This document shows, piece by piece, positions 16,895 through 25,841 of a DNA stretch of 64,000 nt. The notes below the pieces were generated by a model. It was not told where the DNA came from and made no database searches. It was given only the letters and a program-made list of their open reading frames with translations. The position numbers and the translations under genes are program-made. Source of the stretch: Acidobacteriota bacterium (GTDB lineage: Bacteria; Acidobacteriota; Terriglobia; Terriglobales; Acidobacteriaceae). The stretch lies in NCBI GenBank assembly GCA_013289765.1, contig JABCZI010000001.1:496001-560000 (forward strand), in the 5' to 3' direction. How positions within the stretch are numbered: position 1 is the stretch's first letter; each line of letters opens with the position of its first letter.

Positions 16895-17445
16895 TGGGTA
16901 CAGCCTCCGAGGATAGGTTTCAGACCGTTTGCTCAATGACAGATTTATAAAGATCCGCGTTCGGGCCCTACTCTGGAGTGGTCATATTCAGACGTGCTGT
17001 GATGGATCTTTAATGAATCTCCCACGCGCTCCGGTTGATTCTGTCTGTAGAAGAGAGCGCTAACCGGCAGAGCATCGGGCAGGAGTTCTTGGCGTCGCCC
17101 CGGAATCTCCAATGCACTCCAACCGCGCGCAATGGCGGATGCCGACCTAGATACTGTTACAGCAGTGTGAATGTCAAGCTATTTCCGTGGGAAATCGGCA
17201 GATTATGGGGGATGTTCCTATTGTGCCACCCCCGATTCCCGGACCCCAAAACTGCCGGTCGTATTTTCTGGATGCTTTCTGAAGGTCATGAGTGGGAGTT
17301 ACTACTGGGGAGCAATATTGGGAATAAAACGTTATAAGCTGGAACTCGCGAGAGTTGGCTGGAGTCTATGCTGGTAGAAAGAACCGACTGGCCAGCAATT
17401 TTTCGGTTCGGAATGGGGCGGGTGATCCTATAATCGTCCTGGTAG
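16895..17445. other. Intergenic region between porin and ECF sigma genes, no gene seen
   Basis: This 551-base stretch holds the divergent promoters. A frame at 17035-17337 is open but has no ribosome site or recognisable product. A TATAAT at 17429-17434 lies 11 bases before the sigma start and may be its -10 element, but no convincing -35 precedes it. Confidence 0.5.
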
Positions 17446-18189
17446 ATGGTAGAAAGCGGTATCGCCGGAGAGACCTTGGGAGAATTGGCCAGCGCGATAG
17501 GAGTACGAGTCGAGGAAGCGGCGGTTGTCGCGGAGCTGAAAGCCGGCTCGGAAGAGGCTTATGCCTGGTTGATCGGCGAATTTCAGCGTCCGGTGTACGG
17601 GCTGGTGTATCGAATGGTTAGCGATCCGGCAGACGCGGCGGATACCACACAGGACGTGTTCCTGAAAGTTTTTCGCGGCATGAATCAGTTTCACGGCGAG
17701 TCGAGTTTGAAGACGTGGATTTACCGCATTGCCTTGCACGAAGCTGCGAACCGGAAGCGATGGTGGTTCCGGCATAAGGCGCAAGAGACTTCGATTGAAC
17801 CACCGGACTCGGATGGATTTTCGGGCAATGATGAAGCGATGCAGAACGCGATGACCGATCAGCGCGATTCGCCCTTCGATAGTGTGGCGCACCGGGAAGT
17901 GCAGCAGCGGGTGGACGCGGAGTTGAGGAAGGTCGCCGAACCCTACCGGACGACGCTGATTCTGCGCGACCTGGAAGAAATGTCGTATGAAGAGATCGCG
18001 GAGGTTCTGCAGATCTCGTTGGGGACTGTGAAGTCAAGATTGACGCGCGGACGGCAGGCACTTAAACAGCGACTGGCGCCGTATGTCCGCGAAGTAGGTG
18101 GAGAACTGGGGCTGACGGTACCGGACAAAGAGGCGAGTTCCGCGCCTCGGGTTGCTGCAGGGGGTAGAAGGGTCGAGGTGATGCCATGA
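17446..18189 (+). CDS. ECF-type RNA polymerase sigma factor (RpoE-like)
   Basis: The 247-residue protein has sigma region 2 at about 30-100 (YAWLIGEFQRPVYGLVYRMV, DAADTTQDVFLKVFRGM, TWIYRIALHEAANRKR) and region 4 at about 155-210 (PYRTTLILRDLEEMSYEEIA, then SLGTVKSRLTRGRQALKQ). The N-terminal 20 residues and the C-terminal 35 are extra. It directs polymerase to envelope or oxidative stress promoters in most relatives. Its last codons overlap the downstream anti-sigma gene by ATGA, the usual sigma/anti-sigma arrangement, so it is almost certainly held inactive by that partner. Confidence 0.95.
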   Translation: MVESGIAGETLGELASAIGVRVEEAAVVAELKAGSEEAYAWLIGEFQRPVYGLVYRMVSDPADAADTTQDVFLKVFRGMNQFHGESSLKTWIYRIALHEAANRKRWWFRHKAQETSIEPPDSDGFSGNDEAMQNAMTDQRDSPFDSVAHREVQQRVDAELRKVAEPYRTTLILRDLEEMSYEEIAEVLQISLGTVKSRLTRGRQALKQRLAPYVREVGGELGLTVPDKEASSAPRVAAGGRRVEVMP

Positions 18190-18899
18190 AGTACATGGCG
18201 GAGAAATTCACGACAATGAAGCGCGCCATACAGTGCACGGAAGCGAAGGAATTGCTATCGCCTTTTCTCGATGGAGCGGTCACCGGGACCGAGATGCAGG
18301 CGGTGCAGGCTCATCTGGACAGATGTAATGGGTGCATGCGCGAATTCAAATTGCTGCGGCAAACGCAACAGATGTTGATGAGCGTTGGCCGGGTGCAGGA
18401 GCCGGCAGATCTTGGGCTGAAGCTGCGTCTAGCCATTTCGCGGGAGGCAGCTGTGGCGCGGCGGCCACGCTACGAAGGCCTGCGGCTGCGGATGGAGAAT
18501 ACGCTGAATGCGTTCATGGTACCGGCGACGGCGGGCTTAATCTGCGCCCTGTTGATCTTTGGTTTAGTGACGGCGATCCTGGCGATGCCCGGACAGCTGC
18601 AGGCGAATAATCAAGACGTTCCCCTGGTCTTAAATACCGGGCCAGAGTTACAGCAAAGCGTCTTCGGGACGACTCTGAGTTCGATGAACACGGATTCGTT
18701 GGTTATTGAAGCATATGTGGATCGGAATGGGCGGGTTCAGGATTACAGAATTCTTTCCGACAGCGGCGAATCTCAGCAGTTGTTGCCGCAGGTAAAAAGA
18801 ATGTTGATCTTTACTACTTTCCGTCCGGCGATGTCGATGGGCCGGCCGATTTCGTCGCGTGCCGTCCTATCGTTTTCCAGAATTAGCGTGCGAGGGTAG
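18186..18899 (+). CDS. Membrane anti-sigma factor with zinc finger and TonB-like C-terminal domain
   Basis: The 237-residue protein has an anti-sigma zinc-binding motif, HLDRCNGC (about residues 40-47, HxxxCxxC), one membrane segment at about 116-138, and a periplasmic C-terminal part (about 175-237). The C-terminal part has VIEAYVDRNGRVQDYRIL and a PQVKRMLIFTTFRPA segment, which resembles a TonB C-terminal fold. It overlaps the sigma gene by ATGA. It probably binds and inhibits the sigma factor at the membrane until a periplasmic signal releases it. The TonB-like part is unusual for an anti-sigma factor and might be the sensing domain. Confidence 0.85.
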   Translation: MKYMAEKFTTMKRAIQCTEAKELLSPFLDGAVTGTEMQAVQAHLDRCNGCMREFKLLRQTQQMLMSVGRVQEPADLGLKLRLAISREAAVARRPRYEGLRLRMENTLNAFMVPATAGLICALLIFGLVTAILAMPGQLQANNQDVPLVLNTGPELQQSVFGTTLSSMNTDSLVIEAYVDRNGRVQDYRILSDSGESQQLLPQVKRMLIFTTFRPAMSMGRPISSRAVLSFSRISVRG

Positions 18900-18948
18900 A
18901 ACTACGTCGCGACTGTAAATGTTCCCGCAGCAAATACTCGAAGCCTTC

Positions 18949-19779
18949 CTATTCCGAGGAGACTCCAGTCTGCGATTCACAAGCGTCATCGGACGCTTGC
19001 AGACGCATCATCTCTTCGCCATTTCCGGAGTGATTCACCAGGGATACTGCGAATAAAGGGACAATGGCCCGCAAGACGGTTCCTTGATCATCGGAGTCGA
19101 TTTCCAGGTGACCATTCAGTTCGTTCAAACGCTCGCGCATTCCGGCTAGGCCTACGCCGGTTTCCGCACTGGTTTCACGAAGCCGCACCAGACGTTCGGC
19201 TGGAATGCCGCTTCCGAAATCCCTTACTTCGAGAATCGCTGCGTTGGGTTGGCGCCGAAAACTGACGCTTGCCTGCGACGCCCCGGAGTGGCGATGTACA
19301 TTCGTCAGGCTCTCCTGCAAGACGCGGAAAAGGGCGATTTCAATATTCATGGGCAGGCGCTTGTCATCAGAGGCTAGGTCTGCAGTGACGTCGATGCCGC
19401 TACGTTTGGCGAAGCCTTCGATAAACCACTCGGCGGCGCAAGCAAAACCAATCTCGTCCAGAAGCGGCGGATGAAGCAGATATGACATCGTACGAATTTC
19501 TTCGATAGCCCGGTCGGCTAATTGCGCGACGTCGGAGACGATGGCCATAATGTTGCTATCCTCCTGGCACTTTTCCTGCAGGAACGAGACGCTGATTTTC
19601 AGGGCAGCCAAGGTTTGACCAGTACTATCGTGGAGATCACGAGCCAACTTACGGCGCTCGTCGTCCTGTACTTTGAGCAGGCGCTGGGAGAGGATCTGTA
19701 GTTCGGCAGTGCGCTCCAGGATTACCGATTCCAGTTGGGCATGGGAGAGGGCCATCTCCTTAAACTTAGAATTCCACAT
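18949..19779 (-). CDS. NarL/LiaS-type sensor histidine kinase, soluble, orphan
   Basis: The 276-residue protein starts with a coiled-coil (about 10-45). A HisKA_3 dimerisation/phosphoacceptor motif follows, KLARDLHDSTGQ, with His50, and then a HATPase_c domain (about 130-245) with N-box ESLTNVHRHS, G1 DFGSGIP and G2 GVGLAGMRERL. There is no membrane segment, so the input is cytosolic or comes from a partner. No response regulator lies next to it. It is divergent from a Crp/Fnr gene across 330 bases, so a link between them is possible. Confidence 0.9.
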   Translation of the reverse strand: MWNSKFKEMALSHAQLESVILERTAELQILSQRLLKVQDDERRKLARDLHDSTGQTLAALKISVSFLQEKCQEDSNIMAIVSDVAQLADRAIEEIRTMSYLLHPPLLDEIGFACAAEWFIEGFAKRSGIDVTADLASDDKRLPMNIEIALFRVLQESLTNVHRHSGASQASVSFRRQPNAAILEVRDFGSGIPAERLVRLRETSAETGVGLAGMRERLNELNGHLEIDSDDQGTVLRAIVPLFAVSLVNHSGNGEEMMRLQASDDACESQTGVSSE

Positions 19780-20114
19780 AGAGTCCTCCTGGGCGGCAAG
19801 GGAATTAGAACAATTCCTATACTCCGATTGGCTGAAATTATCCCATCACGCATTTCCAACGTCTGAGCAAAATTGCACACATGCCTGGACGAGAGTTCCA
19901 GTCGGCAATCGTCAGGACGCGAGAACGCAGTTCGCAGGTCTTGCTTTCGGAAAGTAGATCCGCGCACTAAAAGCTTCTGAATATGGCAGGACGGGGGTTA
20001 TTGGAAAGTTGCAAGTTGTGCGGCACACGTAATCTGGCCAATGTGAGCGTTATTGACCAGTATTGACTCTTGTTTTGCCGGATAGTTAACACTGGTGGAA
20101 TCTATATCTTTAGG
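19780..20114. promoter_or_regulatory. Divergent intergenic region between sensor kinase and Crp/Fnr genes
   Basis: No gene was seen. It has two close TTGAC-containing elements, ATTGACCAG and ATTGACTC, around 20050-20068. These could be promoter elements or half sites for the adjacent Crp/Fnr protein. I could not fix a full -35/-10 pair. Confidence 0.35.
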
Positions 20115-20221
20115 ATGGCTCCCTGGCTAAAGCAATCGACAGCTCGAAAAAGAGAATTGCGTTTAACCCTAATACTTTTCTCTCGACCACTGGGAAGGGC
20201 AGGGATTTCCTGTCCTTCGAA
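20115..20221 (+). other. Out-of-frame 5' extension of the Crp/Fnr gene, apparent frameshift
   Basis: ATG 20115 opens a frame that ends at a TGA at 20223-20225. The regulator frame, shifted by one base, is open from 20114 and encodes residues typical of the N-terminus of this family before GTG 20222. Joining the two frames at the A5 run (about 20147-20151) would give a continuous product starting MAPWLKQSTARKK and continuing RIAFNPN. One missing A, an assembly error, a natural mutation, slippage, or a non-AUG start would each explain it. Confidence 0.6.
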
Positions 20222-20926
20222 GTGAAAGATACGGTATTTGCGCAGGGCGATCCCACGGACGGATTGTTTTTTATCCGGAAGGGAAAGATACAGTTGAGCG
20301 TAGTGTCTGAAGCTGGAAAAGAGGCCACGCTTGGCATCATCGGGGAGGGCGATTTTTTTGGGGAAGGCGGCCTAGCGGGACAGCAGGTGCGCATGTCAAC
20401 GGCAACCGCGATGACCGGGTGCGACATCCTTCATATCGAAAAAAAGGCCATGGTGCTGACCATGGGCCGGGAACCAAAATTGTCGGCCCTGTTTTTAAAA
20501 TATTTACTGAAGCGAAATATCCGGTATCAGGACGATTTGATCGATCAACTCTTCAACTCCAGCGAGAAGAGATTAGCGCGGATTCTTTTGCTCATGGCGC
20601 ACTTCGGCACCGAAGGGGTTTCGGAAATGTTGATCCCGCGATTGAACCAGGAAACTCTGGCGGAGATGGTGGGAACGACTCGTTCGCGTGTGAGTTTCTT
20701 CATGAACCGATTCAGGCGCCTGGGGTTCATCAACTACGGAGCGGGGAATAATGTGTTTGTACACAGTTCCCTGCTGAACATCGTTCTGCACGATGACAGC
20801 GACACTTCGAGCGCGGACGTTGCGGATCCGGATAAACCAGGAAAGAAGAAGCGTGAGCCCCCGTCAGAGCGAGGAGTCCCGGCAGACAGAGACCGCGCCC
20901 GCATGCCCCCGCTGTCCACGCGCTAA
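20222..20926 (+). CDS. Crp/Fnr-family transcriptional regulator
   Basis: The protein has a cyclic-nucleotide-binding beta-roll (about 1-115, with VFAQGDPTDGLFFIRKGKIQ and GEGDFFGEGGLAGQ), a long dimer helix, and a winged helix at about 145-200 with the recognition segment ETLAEMVGTTRSRVSFFMNRF. There is no Fnr-type cysteine cluster, so it does not look like an iron-sulphur sensor. GTG 20222 is the first usual start in this frame, but the frame encodes family-like sequence further upstream (KKRIAFNPNTFL at about 20147-20182) that has no standard start. See the entry at 20115. The last 35 residues are charged and unlike the family core. Confidence 0.9.
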   Translation: MKDTVFAQGDPTDGLFFIRKGKIQLSVVSEAGKEATLGIIGEGDFFGEGGLAGQQVRMSTATAMTGCDILHIEKKAMVLTMGREPKLSALFLKYLLKRNIRYQDDLIDQLFNSSEKRLARILLLMAHFGTEGVSEMLIPRLNQETLAEMVGTTRSRVSFFMNRFRRLGFINYGAGNNVFVHSSLLNIVLHDDSDTSSADVADPDKPGKKKREPPSERGVPADRDRARMPPLSTR

Positions 20927-21168
20927 GTTCCACTTAGCAGTTCTCGCGGGTGTGACTTCTGCTCCAAACCTCTTGCCAGACCATCCATTAGTGCCGCTGC
21001 GCACACGCTACATCCCAACCTCGTTTAAACTGTTTCAGAACATATTTGTGGCTTGGAAAGTCCCAGGGAGCCGGAGAGGTTCGGGAACCGAAGTGGGCGC
21101 CGCCGCGCCGATGGGTTGTTGAAAGCTTTGGCTTACCCGTATTTTTTCAGGAACCCCGGTACCGCTAG

Positions 21169-21232
21169 TTGCGTATCCATGATTGCGTATCCATGGTGCG
21201 GAGTTGCGTACCACTGGAGTTCCGTATCAATG
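21169..21232 (+). repeat. Four short direct repeats, consensus TTGCGTATCCATG
   Basis: Copies begin at 21169 and 21183 (identical over 13 bases), 21204 and 21220 (diverged). They lie about 110 bases upstream of the first TolC gene in an otherwise empty 410-base region. They may be a cluster of operator sites. Confidence 0.55.
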
Positions 21233-21339
21233 CCTGAGTAGAAGTTTCTCTCGGGTGAATCGGGTTACCTTACGTTTGCAACCACGTCTTTAGCTGTTAC
21301 CAGGTCTTTTTAACAAGGTTCATGAACGGAGAAGAGTAG

Positions 21340-23418
21340 ATGCCATTCGCACGCTTAGCCTCGAGTATCCGGCTGATTATCGCCACCCTTTTATTCGCAA
21401 CGCTAGTGATCACAGGTTCGGCGCAGGAGCCACCTGCTGGGCCCGTCCCGCAAACCACGCCGGAGACGGGTAAGCTGCCGGTACTGAACTATTCGAAGCC
21501 GGTATCGCACTTTCCCAATCTGATTGGACCTTACAAGCCGCGGCATTTGGGTGAACCGAACCTGGCCAATACGGCGCGCATTGATTCATTGATGCATGAT
21601 GGCAAGCTGTATCTCTCGCTGAATGACGCCATCGCGCTGGCGCTGGAAAATAATCTCGACATCGCCATTGCGCGTTTCAACTTAAACATCGCTGACACTG
21701 ACGTGCTGCGTGCGAAGGCTGGCGCCAGCATTCTAGGTGTCAACGCAGGTGTCGTGCAGAACACCCCTGGCGGCGGTGTTGGCGGCATAGGCGCGACTGC
21801 TGGAGCTTCCACTGGCGGCACGAGCCTGGGCGCGGGCGGAATCGGCGCCGGCACCAACGGTTTGGTAAGTTCCACGCTCGGCTTCGGGCCGGTCATCACC
21901 AGTTTCGATCCAATACTCACGGGTACGCTCCAGGAAGATCACGCCCAGAGCGTGTCGTCGAGCTTGTTTAACGGCGTCCCGGTTATTGCACAAAACACGG
22001 GCACGGTGAATTTTGCGTACAACCAAGGTTTTAGCTGGGGCACGAACTTGCAAGTCGGGTTCAGCAATAGTCGCGCTACCACGAACATTCCTTTTAACAC
22101 CTACAGCCCATTGATCAATTCCTCTCTTCGCCTGCAACTAACTCAGCACTTGTTACAGGGCATGGGATTCCCCGCCAATACGCGCTTCATTCGCATCGCC
22201 AAGAACAACCGCGAACTTACCGATGTAGCTTTCCGTCTGCAGATCATCGACTCGGTCGATCAGATCGAGAATATTTACTGGGATCTGGTTTTCGCATACG
22301 AAAACGTTCGCGTGCAGAACGAATCGCTGGCCTTCGCCCAAAAAACCTTGTCGGACACAAAAAAGCAAGTCGAGATAGGCAGCCTTGCTCCCATCGAAGT
22401 GGTGCGCGCGCAAAGCACTGTGGCGCAGGATCAGCAACTTGTAACCACAGCACGAACCAACCTGCAATTGGAGCAATTGCTGATGAAGAACGCTCTGACG
22501 CGCACTCTTAAGGATCCGATACTGGCAAATGCCGAGGTCATCCCGATCTCAACTATGGATGTTCCGACAGAGGAGCAGGTTGTTCCGACCGAGGACCTGA
22601 TCAGTGATGCGCTGCGGCATCGGGCGGAGTTGGTGGAGTCTCGCATCGATCTCAATAGCCGCGATCTGAGCAATAAAGCAGTGCGCAGCGCCCTTCTTCC
22701 CACGCTGGATCTCTTCGCGTATTACTCTGGATCTGGCCTCGGCGGCGCGCAAAACCCGAATAACCTCTGCGCGAATCAGACTCCAGAGCAGCTCCGGCTG
22801 GGCTTCTGCGCGGGTCCGAACGCAATTCCCGCCGTCGCGCCCACCAGCATCGGGTCAACCTGGGATCAAATGGTAACTTCTACGGCACCCGACAAAGGCT
22901 TAGGCCTTTCTCTCAACATTCCGCTGCGCAACCGGGCGGCGCAAGCGGTGCAGATTCGCTCCGAACTGGAGTATCGCCAGGCGGAGATGCGCCTGCAGCA
23001 GATCGAGAACCAGGTGGGAATCGAGATACGCAACGCGCAGTATGCGGTGCAGCAGAATCGCGCCAGCGTGGATTCGGCGCGGGCCGCGGTGGAACTCGGA
23101 CACCAATCGCTGGATGCGGAGCAAAAGAAATTTCAGTTCGGCACTTCGACGAACACTTTGGTTCTGCAGTATCAGAGCCAGTTAGCGACGGCGGAATCGA
23201 CTCTGGTAAATGCCATGGTTGCCTACGAAAAGTCGCGAGTCGAACTGGACCGCGCAACCGGCGCGCTGCTCGATCATGCTGGCATCAGCATCGATGACGC
23301 GGCGCGAGGCCAAGTCACGCGCCTACCGAGCGTGCCCTATATCGCGCCTCGCAAGGAATTGCCAGCGGTGGCTCAGCCGACGCCGGGGACGTCGGCTCCG
23401 CAACAGCAGCCCCAATAG
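21340..23418 (+). CDS. TolC-family outer-membrane efflux protein (paralog 1)
   Basis: The 692-residue protein has a signal peptide (1-29), a Pro-rich segment, then two outer-membrane-efflux repeats (about 85-390 and 410-640). These contain LSLNDAIALALENNLDIAIARFNL, VRVQNESLAFAQKTLSDTKKQ and, in the second half, DKGLGLSLNIPLRNRAAQ with a following coiled coil. A Gly-rich insert of about 40 residues (near 145-185) sits inside the first repeat. It should form the outer-membrane duct of a tripartite pump or type I secretion system. No adaptor or pump gene is adjacent. A second copy follows. Confidence 0.93.
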   Translation: MPFARLASSIRLIIATLLFATLVITGSAQEPPAGPVPQTTPETGKLPVLNYSKPVSHFPNLIGPYKPRHLGEPNLANTARIDSLMHDGKLYLSLNDAIALALENNLDIAIARFNLNIADTDVLRAKAGASILGVNAGVVQNTPGGGVGGIGATAGASTGGTSLGAGGIGAGTNGLVSSTLGFGPVITSFDPILTGTLQEDHAQSVSSSLFNGVPVIAQNTGTVNFAYNQGFSWGTNLQVGFSNSRATTNIPFNTYSPLINSSLRLQLTQHLLQGMGFPANTRFIRIAKNNRELTDVAFRLQIIDSVDQIENIYWDLVFAYENVRVQNESLAFAQKTLSDTKKQVEIGSLAPIEVVRAQSTVAQDQQLVTTARTNLQLEQLLMKNALTRTLKDPILANAEVIPISTMDVPTEEQVVPTEDLISDALRHRAELVESRIDLNSRDLSNKAVRSALLPTLDLFAYYSGSGLGGAQNPNNLCANQTPEQLRLGFCAGPNAIPAVAPTSIGSTWDQMVTSTAPDKGLGLSLNIPLRNRAAQAVQIRSELEYRQAEMRLQQIENQVGIEIRNAQYAVQQNRASVDSARAAVELGHQSLDAEQKKFQFGTSTNTLVLQYQSQLATAESTLVNAMVAYEKSRVELDRATGALLDHAGISIDDAARGQVTRLPSVPYIAPRKELPAVAQPTPGTSAPQQQPQ

Positions 23419-23432
23419 GCCTTAATGTTCGG

Positions 23433-23464
23433 AAAGGGCGCGGCTGCGGCTGCGCCCTTTTTTG
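23433..23464 (+). terminator. Intrinsic terminator
   Basis: AAAGGGCGC (23433-23441) pairs with GCGCCCTTT (23452-23460) across a 10-base loop, and a T tract runs to 23464. It lies 15 bases after the first TolC gene, so the paralog downstream needs its own promoter. Confidence 0.9.
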
Positions 23465-23628
23465 TTTCAGTGGTTCTTTCCCAACAATTCTTTACAATCT
23501 GCGGCTCTTTCCGCCGCTAGCACCCGCTAAGATGGAGCAGCGTTTTCATAATTCTTGCATCCAAAGTTCGAAATCTGTCGTTCACTTTCACCCAGGTGCG
23601 CGACTGTCCCTATTCAAGGAGACGAATC

Positions 23629-25743
23629 ATGTCTTTTGCTTCGCTTGGAAAGGCCGCGGCAAGCTGTCGGCAAGGCCTGTGGCTAACGTGCTTGGCGGTT
23701 TTGATATGCGCCTGTCCGCAATTGTCCGTCCTGCATGCACAGGACGTTCCCTCGGCGCCGGCGCCGCAACCGGTTCCAGCCCCAGCCAAGCCGCAGGAAA
23801 TTCACTTACAGGATTATTCCAAATCGTCCTCGGCTTTTCCTCACCTCATCCAACCTTACTTGCCGAAGGAATTGGCGCAACCGGATTTTGGCAACTCGCC
23901 GCGCATCGATTCGCTCATGCGCGATGGAAAGATTTATCTCTCGATTGACGACGCGGTAGCGCTGGCGCTGGAGAATAATCTTGATATCGATATTGCCCGC
24001 TACAATTTGAACATTGCGGCTGCGGACCTTTTGCGGGCCAAGTCTGGGGCAAATATTCTTGGCATCAATACCGGCATTGTGCAGAATACTCCGGGAGGCG
24101 GAGTGGGCGGGCTGGGTGGAACGGTAGGCTCTGGAACCGGCGGCACCACGGTTGCTGCGGGAGGCGCTGGAACCGGCACCAGCGGCCTGGTTAGCTCGAC
24201 GCTCGGCATCGGCTCGCCCATCACCAGCTTCGATCCAGTACTTACCGGAACCCTGCAGCTGGACAAGAACAATACCGAATCGACCAGCGCTCTCAGTCCA
24301 GTACCGGTGCTGGCGCAAAATACTTACACCTCCGATGTGGCCTACACACAAGGCTTTCAGTGGGGCACGGCGCTGTCAGTTGGATTCAACAACACTCACG
24401 TCACTACCAATAGTCCCACCAGTTTGCTGACCCCCGACCTGGCGTCAAACTTTCAGTTCAAGATCACGCAAAACCTTTTGCAGGGCTTCGGCCCGGGACC
24501 GAATCTGCGCTTCATCCGCATCGCCAAGAACAATCGGGAAATTTCTGATGTCGCGTTTCGTCTGCAGATCATCACCACGGTCGATCAGATCGAGAATATA
24601 TACTGGGATCTGGTATATGCATACGAGAACGTTCGGGTGCAGCAGGAAGCGCTGACCTATGCGCAGAAGGCTCTGGACGACTCAAAGCGGCAAGCGCAAG
24701 TCGGCACAGTACCGCCAATCCAGGTGGTCAGCTCGCAAAGCACAGTCGCGACCGATCAGCAGAACGTGATTGTGGCGCAGAACAATCTAGAACTGCAGCA
24801 ACTCCTGATGAAGAATGCACTCAGCCGCACCATCGAAGATCCTGCGCTCGCCGAAGCGGAGGTGATACCGACTTCTACGATGCAGGTGCCGCAAGAAGAA
24901 GGTGTGGTGCCGATCCAGGACATGATCAACGACGCTCTGCAACACCGCGCGGAACTCGCAGAGTCGCGCATCGATCTCAATTCTCGCGACCTTAGCAGCA
25001 AGGCTGTCCGCAATGCCCTGCTGCCGACGCTGGATGCTTTTGCGTATTACGGGGGTTCGGGAGTCGGGGGCTCAGTGAATTCGGCGATTCCAACTTGTGG
25101 CACTACCAGCAGCACTTTCTGTTTTAATCCGGCAAAGGCCCCGCCACCATTTCAAACCAGCAATAACGTGGGCTACGGCGGGACCCTGAATCAACTGGTC
25201 AACTCGACCGCGCCCGACAAGGGGATCGGACTGTCGCTAAACATTCCGTTGCGAAATCGAGAGGCACAGGCCAACCAGGTGCGCGCGGAACTGGAATACC
25301 GGCAGGCTCAGGTGCGGCTGCACCAACTGGAAAATCAGGTTCGCATCGAAGTGCGGAACGCGCAATTTGACGTGAAGCAGAATCGCGCTTCCGTGCAGGC
25401 GGCACAGTCGGCGGTCGATCTGGCGCGGCAGACGCTCGACGCCGACCAGCAAAAATTGAAAGTCGGACTCACCACGCAAACTGCGATCTTGCAGGATGCT
25501 TCAACGCTGACCACATCGGAGTCCAATCTGGTGTCGGCGAAGGCGGCTTACGAAAAGTCGCGTATTGAACTGGATCGCGCCACAGGGTTGCTCCTGGATC
25601 ACTCCGGCATTGATGTGGCCGATGCGACGCGAGGGCAAGTTACACACCAGCCCAAAGTTCCTTATGTGGCACCACGGCCGGACGTTGTGCAGGGCGGACA
25701 ACCCGCGCAGCAACCGCCGCCGAAGCAGCCTCCGCCGTCATAG
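23629..25743 (+). CDS. TolC-family outer-membrane efflux protein (paralog 2)
   Basis: ATG 23629 is preferred (AGGAG upstream); an in-frame ATG at 23596 lacks one. The 704-residue product is closely related to the upstream gene throughout. Shared blocks include LALENNLDI, NTPGGGVGG, RFIRIAKNNREISDVAFRLQ, VDQIENIYWDLVYAYENVRV and LNIPLRNREAQ. It has its own signal peptide and the same Gly-rich insert. The pair comes from tandem duplication with clear divergence, so both are probably functional, perhaps with different pumps. The C-terminus is rich in Pro/Gln. Confidence 0.93.
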   Translation: MSFASLGKAAASCRQGLWLTCLAVLICACPQLSVLHAQDVPSAPAPQPVPAPAKPQEIHLQDYSKSSSAFPHLIQPYLPKELAQPDFGNSPRIDSLMRDGKIYLSIDDAVALALENNLDIDIARYNLNIAAADLLRAKSGANILGINTGIVQNTPGGGVGGLGGTVGSGTGGTTVAAGGAGTGTSGLVSSTLGIGSPITSFDPVLTGTLQLDKNNTESTSALSPVPVLAQNTYTSDVAYTQGFQWGTALSVGFNNTHVTTNSPTSLLTPDLASNFQFKITQNLLQGFGPGPNLRFIRIAKNNREISDVAFRLQIITTVDQIENIYWDLVYAYENVRVQQEALTYAQKALDDSKRQAQVGTVPPIQVVSSQSTVATDQQNVIVAQNNLELQQLLMKNALSRTIEDPALAEAEVIPTSTMQVPQEEGVVPIQDMINDALQHRAELAESRIDLNSRDLSSKAVRNALLPTLDAFAYYGGSGVGGSVNSAIPTCGTTSSTFCFNPAKAPPPFQTSNNVGYGGTLNQLVNSTAPDKGIGLSLNIPLRNREAQANQVRAELEYRQAQVRLHQLENQVRIEVRNAQFDVKQNRASVQAAQSAVDLARQTLDADQQKLKVGLTTQTAILQDASTLTTSESNLVSAKAAYEKSRIELDRATGLLLDHSGIDVADATRGQVTHQPKVPYVAPRPDVVQGGQPAQQPPPKQPPPS

Positions 25744-25841
25744 CCCTTGATCGAGGGACACCTTACTGTTCAGAGAGTTTCCTATCGACGACCGTGTACG
25801 GTGACCTCGGGGTCGCCTGAGAACTGATAAACTCGCCCCTG

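Noticed and set aside
17035..17337. 100-codon open frame upstream of the ECF sigma gene
   Set aside because: No ribosome site, no recognisable domain, and irregular composition; more likely intergenic.
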